A DNA stretch of 5,847 bases. It comes from an uncultured Lachnospiraceae bacterium. Its GTDB lineage: Bacteria > Bacillota > Clostridia > Lachnospirales > Lachnospiraceae. Of the stretch, positions 1 through 5,847 are shown piece by piece. Under the pieces are notes generated by a model. It made no database searches, had not been told where the DNA came from, and saw only the letters and a program-made list of their open reading frames with translations. The stretch lies in contig CADBOW010000168.1 in assembly GCA_902796375.1 (NCBI GenBank), positions 1-5,847 of the forward strand. The letters are read 5' to 3'. The translations under genes and the position numbers were made by a program. How positions within the stretch are numbered: position 1 is the stretch's first letter; each line of letters starts with the position of its first letter.

Positions 1-566
1 TCTCTGTTCACCTGCCGGTCTTCGTCAAGCGCTTCATAACTGATCTTTACAATTGCAATCTCATCCTGACTGTTCAGGAAGGTATAATATGCATTATTAC
101 CATCGCCCCCCAGGAAGAGCCTGGTATATTCCTCCGGAGGCATTTTGGCCACTTCTCCTACCCGGGCCTGCTGAATCGTTTTTCCGTTCATGGGATCCGG
201 GATGGATGACGCATGCTCCATGGCCCAGCTCCGAAGCTCCCCGACTGTGGTCACATTCCGTTTCTGCAATTCCTCAGGCTCTGTTTTCAGTAGAATCTCC
301 AGCGCCTCATCCGGTGTGATCTCTACCATCTTCTTCCAGTTCTTCTGCAGTGAGGCATCCAGTATCTCCCGGGCCAGACTTTCCGGCGTATTCTTCGTCC
401 TGAACACAAAAAACCAGAGACACAGCCCGCCTGCCACCAGGACAACCGCTGCGATGAGAGCGATCACAAGTCCCTTTCTGTTCTTTTTCCGAGTCACCTC
501 GTTCTGCATTGCCTCGCTCTGCATTGCCTCGTTCTGCGTCATCACATTCTGTTCTTCCATTTCCAT
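1..566 (-). CDS. Single-pass membrane-anchored protein of unknown function, 3' end cut off by the window edge
   Basis: I do not recognise this gene. It is open from an ATG at 566 to the left edge, giving 188 visible residues with no stop. The start is supported by a GAGGGAG ribosome binding site about 8 bases upstream (roughly 576-582). The N-terminus (1-30) is polar with a short tandem repeat (QNEAM, QSEAM, QNEV) and then a basic patch (TRKKNRK). One hydrophobic helix follows at about residues 33-55, after which the chain is soluble. By the positive-inside rule the N-terminus is cytoplasmic and the rest extracellular. The start of the outer part (TPESLAREILDASLQKNW, then EITPDEALE) resembles small NTF2-like or DUF4878-like stalk domains of Firmicute membrane proteins, but this is only an impression. 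It lies 84 bp downstream of the MFS gene with no terminator between, so the two are probably co-transcribed. Confidence 0.85.
   Translation of the reverse strand, partial: MEMEEQNVMTQNEAMQSEAMQNEVTRKKNRKGLVIALIAAVVLVAGGLCLWFFVFRTKNTPESLAREILDASLQKNWKKMVEITPDEALEILLKTEPEELQKRNVTTVGELRSWAMEHASSIPDPMNGKTIQQARVGEVAKMPPEEYTRLFLGGDGNNAYYTFLNSQDEIAIVKISYEALDEDRQVNR
497..541 (-). repeat. 15-bp in-frame tandem repeat, about three units
   Basis: Units at 497-511 and 512-526 differ at one base, and a third unit at 527-541 is more diverged. Read on the minus strand they encode the pentads QNEAM, QSEAM and QNEV(T) in the cytoplasmic N-terminus of the partial membrane protein. The period is a multiple of three, so copy-number change would keep the frame. 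Confidence 0.75.
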
Positions 567-650
567 TTTATCAACTCCCTCTGCTATACTCCCCACCGGC
601 GGAAGAAAACCAATTCTCCGATACAGTATAACAGACCTGCACCATGATTA

Positions 651-1919
651 CTATTCTGTTTTCGGAATTCCTGTCAGTTCCACTGCACTGCTCTTCTCCA
701 GATCAGCGATCCTCTTCACTCTGGAAATGGCAATGGCGATCACTGCCAGGCCGATGCCGGACGCCGTAATGGTAAGCGCCGCGCCCTTTCCCACACCGCC
801 GCCGGTGAGCGAACCCACTGCATCCGCCGTGATGCCGGAGAGCGCATAGGAGACCACATAGCCCAACTGGGAGATGAAGCCGATGAAGCCCCAGACTCTT
901 CCCTGGAACTCCTCCGGGATATTGGTCCTGGCCAGGTAATCCAGACTGTTGTTGGCGACGGGCAGCGCCGCAAAGAATACAAAGCCGAACATGGCGATCA
1001 GCACCGGATGATCGAATACGCCGAAGAAGGCCATTCCGATACCGGAAATGAACAGGCCGATGCACAGCATTTTCGTGAAGTTTTTCCTTATACCTCTGAC
1101 ACCGAGGATCACTCCCGTGAAGAGCATGCCCGAAGCCGCAACCGATTCAATGATCCCCAGGGTTTTGGAATCCGCGAAGGACAGAACGAAGGGTTCCCCC
1201 AGCACCTGGAATACACCCATGAACATGGTCACCGCCGAGGAAAGCAGAATGAGAAGGAACATGCCCTTCTTCTCTGTGATCACATCCCAGCCTTCCTTCA
1301 TGCTCTTCAGGAAGGGCTTTCTCTCCACCGGCTTTACCGCAATGTTCTTTCTCACCACTGCCGCCGAAAGGATGGTCAGGAAGAAGGTGCAGATGTCGAT
1401 GATCAGGATCACCCTGATATTGCTGAAGGCCAGGATGAAACCGGCCAGTACCGGAGAGAAGAGATATCTGGCGCTACCCGCCATGGACACCAGTCCATTT
1501 GCCCTGGAATACTGTTCCTTGGTGAGAAGGTCCGTGATGGTAGCCGTAAATGCGGGTTCCAGCAGCGCCGAGAATACGGAGCTGATGATCACGCCCAGAT
1601 AGATCTGCCAGAGCCGGGCTTCCCCGCTCATCATGCAGAGCAGGATGAACAGCACCCCCAGGCCGGAGCATCCGTCTCCGATCATCATAAGCAGCCGCCT
1701 GTCATACCGGTCTGCCAGCACCCCGGCAGGCACCTTCAGCAGCAGACCCGGCAGGAACGCCAGCAGGGTCATCAGGGCCATACCGGAGGCATTTCCGGTC
1801 TGCTGAAAGATGTAGATTCCCAGACCGAAGCTGGTGAGGCCGCCCCCGATGGAGGACACAAGCTCCCCCGCCCACAGCAGCATGAATTTTCTGTAATTAT
1901 TATTCTTCTGATCCTTCAT
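651..1919 (-). CDS. MFS transporter, 12-helix drug/small-molecule exporter type (MFS_3-like)
   Basis: A 422-residue major facilitator protein of usual family length, predicted to exchange protons for an exported small molecule at the cytoplasmic membrane. About 12 hydrophobic helices are visible. The loop between helices 2 and 3 has the family motif A (GVLADRYDRR, residues 66-75). The loop near residues 331-343 (RTNIPEEFQGRVW) matches the PxExQGRV pattern of the MFS_3 group, which includes EntS-type siderophore exporters and Mef-type macrolide exporters. The substrate cannot be read from sequence. The ATG at 1919 is preferred because AAGGAGA lies 6 bases upstream. An in-frame ATG at 1958 would add 13 residues, but it overlaps the likely -10 box and has no comparable site. 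The gene ends with tandem stops (TAG then TAA). It has its own promoter, is isolated from the peptidase gene by a terminator, and probably reads into the gene at 1-566. Confidence 0.92.
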   Translation of the reverse strand: MKDQKNNNYRKFMLLWAGELVSSIGGGLTSFGLGIYIFQQTGNASGMALMTLLAFLPGLLLKVPAGVLADRYDRRLLMMIGDGCSGLGVLFILLCMMSGEARLWQIYLGVIISSVFSALLEPAFTATITDLLTKEQYSRANGLVSMAGSARYLFSPVLAGFILAFSNIRVILIIDICTFFLTILSAAVVRKNIAVKPVERKPFLKSMKEGWDVITEKKGMFLLILLSSAVTMFMGVFQVLGEPFVLSFADSKTLGIIESVAASGMLFTGVILGVRGIRKNFTKMLCIGLFISGIGMAFFGVFDHPVLIAMFGFVFFAALPVANNSLDYLARTNIPEEFQGRVWGFIGFISQLGYVVSYALSGITADAVGSLTGGGVGKGAALTITASGIGLAVIAIAISRVKRIADLEKSSAVELTGIPKTE

Positions 1920-1925
1920 AATCCG

Positions 1926-1932
1926 TCTCCTT
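1926..1932 (-). promoter_or_regulatory. Ribosome binding site of the MFS gene, decides its start
   Basis: AAGGAGA on the minus strand sits 6 bases before the ATG at 1919. This strong site fixes the start there rather than at the upstream in-frame ATG (1958). Confidence 0.85.
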
Positions 1933-1956
1933 ATCGAGTCTCTGTCATCAGAACCC

Positions 1957-1981
1957 ATTATAGGGAGACTTTATTAAACAA
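1957..1981 (-). promoter_or_regulatory. Probable sigma-A promoter of the MFS gene
   Basis: A perfect TATAAT -10 box occupies 1957-1962 on the minus strand, about 37 bases before the MFS start codon, which would give a leader of about 30 bases. The best -35-like hexamer, TTGTTT at 1976-1981, is only 13 bases upstream, shorter than the usual 16-18. No good hexamer sits at the normal spacing, so the -35 is weak or an activator may help. Its position just after a terminator supports the call. Confidence 0.55.
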
Positions 1982-1989
1982 TCCTTAAG

Positions 1990-2041
1990 AAAAAAAAGGA
2001 GGACTGCTTCCACGGACATTCTGTCCGTGCAAACAGCCCTC
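1990..2041 (-). terminator. Rho-independent terminator of the peptidase operon
   Basis: On the minus strand an outer stem (GAGGGCTG with CAGTCCTC, one G-U pair) continues through a TTTG/GAAG stretch with one G-G mismatch into a perfect 8-bp inner stem (CACGGACA with TGTCCGTG) and a 3-base loop. The stem is about 20 bp in all. It is followed by a run of eight T at 1997-1990. It begins about 20 bp after the peptidase stop codon and precedes the MFS promoter. Confidence 0.93.
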
Positions 2042-2061
2042 GGATGGTAAAGGATTATGTA

Positions 2062-4725
2062 TTACTCTTCATAGAATGATACCTGACCGTTGGCATCCAC
2101 ATTGAATGCGGTAAGATCCGTCATCAGGTAATCCATGTAAATGTCCTCCACGATAAATGCGTACATGAAATCGCCTTCATCCATCAGACCATAGTCCAGC
2201 TTCAGATCTCCGCTGACGGTATATTCAGCGCCTTCATATTCCGACTCGGTCATATTATCGTCCATGGTAATGCTGGTATAAAGCGGAACGATCTTATCTC
2301 CGTCCTTCAGCTTCTTGAAGTCTCTGGAAGCCGCACCGCTTTCTGCAAAGCCGTCCCATGCTCCCTCGATCTTGATGGTCCCGTCCGCTATGGTCTGGCG
2401 GATCCGGAGATTCGTCTTCTGACCGTTCAGCTTAATGGGGGATGTGAATATTACATATTCATCATTCTTGTCGACGATCAGCGTAGACAGGTTCTGTCCG
2501 TCGGGAAGTGACATCCAGTAGCCGTCAAACATATCCTTGAAGGTTCCCTTCTCCCAGTCGCAGTCCACGTCGTAGGTATCACCCAGCATCAGAACCTCAT
2601 TGTCATTCAGCACCTGATATACATTTGCATATACATCCGAGGTGTGATCCAGGGAGTATTTGGTAAGTGTAAAGCCAAATACATTTTCTTTGTCCATGGA
2701 AGCCTTCCGGAGGAATTTGATATGCTTGCTTTCACCGCTCTTCTTGTAATTGTCCGCATAATCGAAATGATTCGTCTCTGTCGGCTTGCTCCGATAGGTT
2801 TTGGTGTTCGAATCATAGTCATATTCGGAATTCCATTTCCAGTTTCCGTCCGCATCATAGAGATCTGCGTCACTGTAATCACCGCTCACCTTCTTGGAAG
2901 ATGAATATTGGTAATTCTGGAAATTCATACTCTTTGTCTTCGTTCCGGAGGAAGCTGCTTTGTCCACGGATTCATCGGTTTCTTCGGACTCATCCGTTCC
3001 CTCGGACTCATCTGTTCCTTCGGATTCATCCGTTCCCTCGGACTCATCCGTTCCTTCGGACTCATCCGTTCCTTCGGACTCATCCGTTCCCTCGGACTCA
3101 TCCGTTCCCTCGGACTCATCCGTTCCTTCGGATTCATCAGATCCTTCAGAATCATCCGACACCTCGATGGGTTCCCATTCTTCGGTCTCGGCATTATATT
3201 TGTAGTAGGTTTCCAAAGCTTCCTGATAGCAGTACTGCACATCGTCCTCAGTGAAATAGTATACACCGTTCTTCTCATCATGATACATCTGGCAGTCCTG
3301 CTCCGCCTGCTGATTGTTCTCATCATTGCTGTAATAAGCAGCACTGTAATCCTGGCGGTCGATGAAGGACATGTAATAGGGGCTCACACAGATGTCATTG
3401 AAGGTCTTCAGCTCCTCCGATCCACGTACCGACAGAGGATAGTATACAGAAATGCCGCAGGCATTCGGATGATTTGCGCCATGGATCTTATAGAGCACCG
3501 CATCATTGATGGCACTGATCACCGCATCCGCATTCGTGGAATAGCTGCTGCAGGCGCTTACGATGGCTCCCAGATCCAGCATGTTCGAATAACCCTCGTT
3601 ATCATTGTTGGATCCGAAATTCTCAGCGCTCTGAATCTGCCGGATCATATCGGACAGCGCATCAGCCGACTCGCCCTGCTCATAGATATCCTTGGCAAAT
3701 GTATTAAAGCTCTTCACCACCGCATCCAGCTTGGACAGGTCAAGAACAGCCAGTGTACATACATCGCAGTCTCCTGCCGCTTCACAGCCGGAATAGAAGG
3801 AATCGCAGACCGTCGGTCCCAAATCCGCTCCGGTAGCACCCGGATTCTGCGCCAGATAGTTACCGATCTCCACATAGTTCCAACCGGCACCCGGCTCCAG
3901 CTCTTCCGATCCGTACATATAATTAGCGTAGTTGGCAAGGATGTTCGCCGCTTCGATATTTCCCATCAGGCAGGCATCAAAGCCTATGAACTCCCATTTC
4001 TCGGTCATATACTGCTGTGCAGTGAGAAGAGCACTGTCGATCTCCCGAAGGGTCAGTGCATCATTTTCATGCTGCTCATCAAAGCATACGCCGTAAATAC
4101 TTCCGTTTCCATGATCCCAGAGGATAAGTCCCATATTATCTGCCGGGTAGTTCTGGACGCCCCAGGTCAGATAATCCGTCAGTGTACCGGGATCTCCCAT
4201 GCTGACGTCATCGCTTTCATAAACACTCGTGATATCACCGTTCTCAACCACAAAACGCTGTGACTTATCCGTAGAAATGCTGTCATAATTCCATTTACTT
4301 GACCCTCCGGTCTGAACTACGAACCGAACCTTCTCACTTGCGGTTGCCTGAGCCATCTCGGAAAGATCCGATACAGCTGCTCCGTTGCCGGACTCCAGAT
4401 CCGATCCGCACAGATATACGAAGATCGTCCAGGTCCCGTCCTCTCCCATAGCCTTTCCTTCAATCTCCGGCCGGGTAATGGTCATCTCTCCGCTGTCCTT
4501 ATTCACACTCATCTGCATAGGAGTCACTTCTGCCGCTCTGGTCACTGCTCCGGTATCCGCTTCCGCGCCTTCCTCCGTACCAGCCTCCGAACCTGAAGTA
4601 CTCTTGGAGGAATCGTCGGATCCCGTTGAGGATTCCGAGGATCCGCAGGCCGCAAGTCCCAGGATCAGACTGCCCGCCAATACGGAAGCCATGAGTTTTT
4701 TTCTAAAATAGTGTTTCTTCTTCAT
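2062..4725 (-). CDS. Surface lipoprotein with clostripain-family (C11) cysteine peptidase domain, acidic repeat linker and unassigned C-terminal region
   Basis: An 887-residue predicted exported protease. The N-terminus is a lipoprotein signal (KKKHYFRKK, hydrophobic core, lipobox LAAC with Cys27), so the mature protein should be lipid-anchored on the outer face of the membrane. A Ser/Gly/Glu linker (28-65) leads to a C11 domain at about 97-455. This starts at WTIFVYLCGSDLES, has the catalytic His205 in LILWDHGNG and Cys252 in GFDACLMG, and ends with the family-like HPNACGISVYYP. Asp250, two before the Cys, is the position linked to the Arg/Lys S1 pocket in C11 structures, so cleavage after basic residues is likely. 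A Tyr/Glu-rich stretch follows, then eleven hexapeptide repeats (521-586, mostly EGTDES) and an unrecognised region (about 590-887). It is much longer than minimal C11 enzymes. An AAGG site 7 bases before the ATG fits this start. It follows the membrane-protein gene by 48 bp, suggesting one operon. Substrate and biological role are unknown. Confidence 0.95.
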   Translation of the reverse strand: MKKKHYFRKKLMASVLAGSLILGLAACGSSESSTGSDDSSKSTSGSEAGTEEGAEADTGAVTRAAEVTPMQMSVNKDSGEMTITRPEIEGKAMGEDGTWTIFVYLCGSDLESGNGAAVSDLSEMAQATASEKVRFVVQTGGSSKWNYDSISTDKSQRFVVENGDITSVYESDDVSMGDPGTLTDYLTWGVQNYPADNMGLILWDHGNGSIYGVCFDEQHENDALTLREIDSALLTAQQYMTEKWEFIGFDACLMGNIEAANILANYANYMYGSEELEPGAGWNYVEIGNYLAQNPGATGADLGPTVCDSFYSGCEAAGDCDVCTLAVLDLSKLDAVVKSFNTFAKDIYEQGESADALSDMIRQIQSAENFGSNNDNEGYSNMLDLGAIVSACSSYSTNADAVISAINDAVLYKIHGANHPNACGISVYYPLSVRGSEELKTFNDICVSPYYMSFIDRQDYSAAYYSNDENNQQAEQDCQMYHDEKNGVYYFTEDDVQYCYQEALETYYKYNAETEEWEPIEVSDDSEGSDESEGTDESEGTDESEGTDESEGTDESEGTDESEGTDESEGTDESEGTDESEETDESVDKAASSGTKTKSMNFQNYQYSSSKKVSGDYSDADLYDADGNWKWNSEYDYDSNTKTYRSKPTETNHFDYADNYKKSGESKHIKFLRKASMDKENVFGFTLTKYSLDHTSDVYANVYQVLNDNEVLMLGDTYDVDCDWEKGTFKDMFDGYWMSLPDGQNLSTLIVDKNDEYVIFTSPIKLNGQKTNLRIRQTIADGTIKIEGAWDGFAESGAASRDFKKLKDGDKIVPLYTSITMDDNMTESEYEGAEYTVSGDLKLDYGLMDEGDFMYAFIVEDIYMDYLMTDLTAFNVDANGQVSFYEE
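2969..3166 (-). repeat. Eleven 18-bp tandem repeats inside the peptidase gene
   Basis: Eleven consecutive 18-bp units encode EVSDDS, EGSDES, eight exact EGTDES and EETDES (residues 521-586). The eight central units differ almost only at synonymous third positions (GAG/GAA in the Glu codons). The outermost units are the most diverged, as is common when an array grows from its middle. The product is a highly acidic, probably disordered spacer between the C11 domain and the C-terminal region. Confidence 0.97.
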
Positions 4726-4773
4726 AGTAAAACCTTCACACCCTTCCTGTTTTTTCTCCCGGTCCGCAGCTCC

Positions 4774-5508
4774 TTAGAAGAAGTTTCCAAGGCTGAAGCC
4801 GGTCGGCATCGGGATCGTAAACATATATACCATGGCAATGATCATAAGGATCACCGCTACAACAAATACGATAAACCGATTCGGAATATTCTTGAATATA
4901 CCCACAATACCAAGAAGGAACAGAACCAGAGAATAGATCACGGTTACCAGATTGTAGGTATCTCCGTTCTTATTATCCTGCTTTCCTTCTTCCAGAAGTG
5001 CCTGTGACTCATCATATTTCTCCTGCGCTTCCTTATAATAGCTGTCAACATATCCTTCCTTCATGAAGGGCGTTACATCTTCTTTCTGATCAAACGCCCA
5101 CTCGATGGCATCCTGAAATTCCTCAGTACAGCTGTCTGCAATGACCTGCTCTATCTTCTCCTCGATCATCTGCGTCTGTGTGGTATCATTCTTTAATTCT
5201 GCCAGAGCCAGATCAAATTTATACTCCGTAATGACATTCCATGTCATCATATCCTGGACCAGACTTTGGGATGCCTCATTATACATGGAATTCGCGTCTG
5301 CTGCAGCATTGTTGCTCTGAGCATAATTCGTTGCCTGATTACCGCCATGCAGCGATCCGATCCATGTAGCCCATGCAGTAAGCACTGCCGTAACACCAAG
5401 GAAGATCGCGATCAGCATTTCCAGCCTGGATTCACTGATGAATGACTTTTTCTTCGGTGCTTCCTCAGGTGTGCTTGCAGCTACTTCTTTTGTCTCTTCA
5501 TTCGACAT
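4774..5508 (-). CDS. Three-helix membrane protein of unknown function, encoded upstream of the C11 peptidase
   Basis: I do not recognise a named family. The 244-residue product has an acidic N-terminus (MSNEETKEVAASTPEEAP), a basic patch (KKK, 20-22), a first helix at about 31-50, a long mostly helical, charged middle (about 55-180) and a closing hairpin of two helices (about 186-205 and 212-232). The C-terminus is short (SLGNFF). The layout of one early helix, a helical soluble middle and two late helices recalls DUF4337-type proteins, but I cannot confirm homology. With a cytoplasmic N-terminus the middle would face outside. The start is clear: GAGGAGG lies 6 bases before the ATG at 5508. 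No convincing promoter is visible in the 146 bp upstream. The peptidase gene follows after 48 bp without a terminator, so the two are probably co-transcribed and may act together. Confidence 0.9.
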   Translation of the reverse strand: MSNEETKEVAASTPEEAPKKKSFISESRLEMLIAIFLGVTAVLTAWATWIGSLHGGNQATNYAQSNNAAADANSMYNEASQSLVQDMMTWNVITEYKFDLALAELKNDTTQTQMIEEKIEQVIADSCTEEFQDAIEWAFDQKEDVTPFMKEGYVDSYYKEAQEKYDESQALLEEGKQDNKNGDTYNLVTVIYSLVLFLLGIVGIFKNIPNRFIVFVVAVILMIIAMVYMFTIPMPTGFSLGNFF

Positions 5509-5573
5509 AATCTACCTCCTCACGCATTTCATCCCGGATCCTTCCCTGCATCCGCAGGATACCGGCACCTGTT

Positions 5574-5615
5574 CTAAGAAAGAAAAGAGGTGTGGAACTT
5601 TTCGGCTCCACACCT
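5574..5615 (-). terminator. Rho-independent terminator after the right-edge gene
   Basis: A perfect 9-bp stem (AGGTGTGGA at 5607-5615 with its complement at 5588-5596, read on the minus strand) with a 10-base loop is followed by the T-rich tract CTTTTCTTTCTT. It lies about 40 bp after the stop at 5655 and 66 bp before the next start codon. On the plus strand the stem is followed by only four T, so use in that direction is doubtful. Confidence 0.85.
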
Positions 5616-5654
5616 GTTTTCCATTACGTTAAAGCCTGACATATGAAGCTCGGA

Positions 5655-5847
5655 TTACTCCTCAACAGCTTCCTCGCCGCCTTCAGCGCCGCCTTCTTCT
5701 GCGCCGCCTTCTGCCGGTGCCTCTTCAGCACCGCCTTCTTCAGCACCACCTTCTTCAGCACCACCTTCTGCCGGTGCAGCCTCGCCAAAGGTATAGGATC
5801 CTTTCTCTGCTACATACTCGGAACCATTATCAAACTTGAATGTAAGA
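5655..5847 (-). CDS. C-terminal end of an unidentified protein with a Glu/Gly/Ala repeat tail (5' end outside the window)
   Basis: The last 63 codons of a gene entering from the right edge, ending in TAA at 5655-5657. The first 20 visible residues (LTFKFDNGSEYVAEKGSYTF) look like beta strands of a folded domain. The rest is low-complexity and strongly acidic, built from EGGAE units with two APAEGG blocks, and ends GGEEAVEE. The reading frame is supported by the uninterrupted coding sense, the repeat periodicity and a terminator just downstream. Such tails are common on surface or ribosome-associated proteins, but nothing here fixes the function. The terminator before the next gene suggests a separate transcription unit, though some read-through is possible because no promoter is obvious for that gene. 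Confidence 0.8.
   Translation of the reverse strand, partial: LTFKFDNGSEYVAEKGSYTFGEAAPAEGGAEEGGAEEGGAEEAPAEGGAEEGGAEGGEEAVEE
5670..5777 (-). repeat. 15-bp tandem repeats within a larger duplicated block
   Basis: Two blocks begin with the same APAEGGAEEGGAE segment. The first continues with one more EGGAE unit and the second passes into GGEE. The basic unit is 15 bp (Glu-Gly-Gly-Ala-Glu), with mainly synonymous differences (GGT/GGC, GCT/GCA). All lengths keep the reading frame. Confidence 0.85.

Noticed and set aside
567..650. Possible promoter (TATACT near 625) between the MFS gene and the left-edge gene
   Set aside because: The hexamer at the right distance upstream (TAGTAA) is a poor -35, and there is no terminator before it. 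Co-transcription with the MFS gene is simpler.
190..849. Plus-strand open frame of 219 codons spanning 190-849
   Set aside because: It overlaps two genes on the other strand that have proper start sites and is rich in Ser/Phe/Cys as expected of antisense frames.
1008..1988. Plus-strand open frame of 326 codons antisense to the MFS gene
   Set aside because: His/Gln/Glu-rich composition typical of the complement of membrane-helix codons. It has no family resemblance and runs into the promoter and terminator region.
2969..3166. CRISPR-like array
   Set aside because: The 18-bp units are directly adjacent without spacers and keep the reading frame of the peptidase gene.
2960..3205. Plus-strand Ser/Asp/Pro repeat frame (SSVPSD units) resembling an SD-repeat surface protein
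   Set aside because: It arises because the 18-bp array is open in several frames. It is short, with no signal peptide or anchor, and lies inside the C11 gene.
2908..4263. Long plus-strand open frame (451 codons) antisense to the peptidase gene
   Set aside because: It is a mirror of the real gene: it runs through the repeat array as a monotonous Arg/Ile/Leu pattern, has no good ribosome binding site, and the opposite strand has an unmistakable lipobox and C11 catalytic motifs.

Overview
The window looks like chromosomal DNA from an anaerobic Gram-positive Firmicute, most likely a Lachnospiraceae-type Clostridia. That assignment is an inference. It rests on a G+C near 50 percent, strong Shine-Dalgarno sites (GAGGAGG, AAGGAG), a lipobox-bearing C11 (clostripain-family) peptidase and many acidic, tyrosine-rich extracellular stretches. 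No mobile element, CRISPR array, tRNA or rRNA is visible. All five coding regions lie on the minus strand, so transcription runs from right to left.

In transcription order, the right edge (5655-5847) holds the C-terminal end of an unidentified protein with a Glu/Gly/Ala repeat tail, closed by a hairpin terminator (5574-5615). Next comes a likely two-gene operon. The first gene (4774-5508) encodes a three-helix membrane protein of unknown function. The second (2062-4725), 48 bp further on, encodes a large lipoprotein with a clostripain-type C11 cysteine peptidase domain (dyad His205/Cys252), an acidic linker of eleven 18-bp repeats (2969-3166) and a C-terminal region of about 300 residues that I do not recognise. 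A long stem-loop with a T-run (1990-2041) ends this operon.

A new unit then starts from a perfect TATAAT box (1957-1962). It encodes a 12-helix MFS exporter-like protein (651-1919) and, 84 bp downstream with no terminator between, a single-pass membrane protein of unknown function (1-566) that runs off the left edge.

The probable theme is cell-envelope biology: a surface-anchored Arg/Lys-type protease made with a membrane partner, next to a small-molecule exporter. I see no strong evidence for a wholly new system. The points most worth a second look are the repeat-linked architecture of the peptidase and its unassigned C-terminal region, the apparent lack of a basic autoprocessing site, and its pairing with the unknown membrane protein. 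Three of the five genes also carry short in-frame tandem repeats of 15 or 18 bp.
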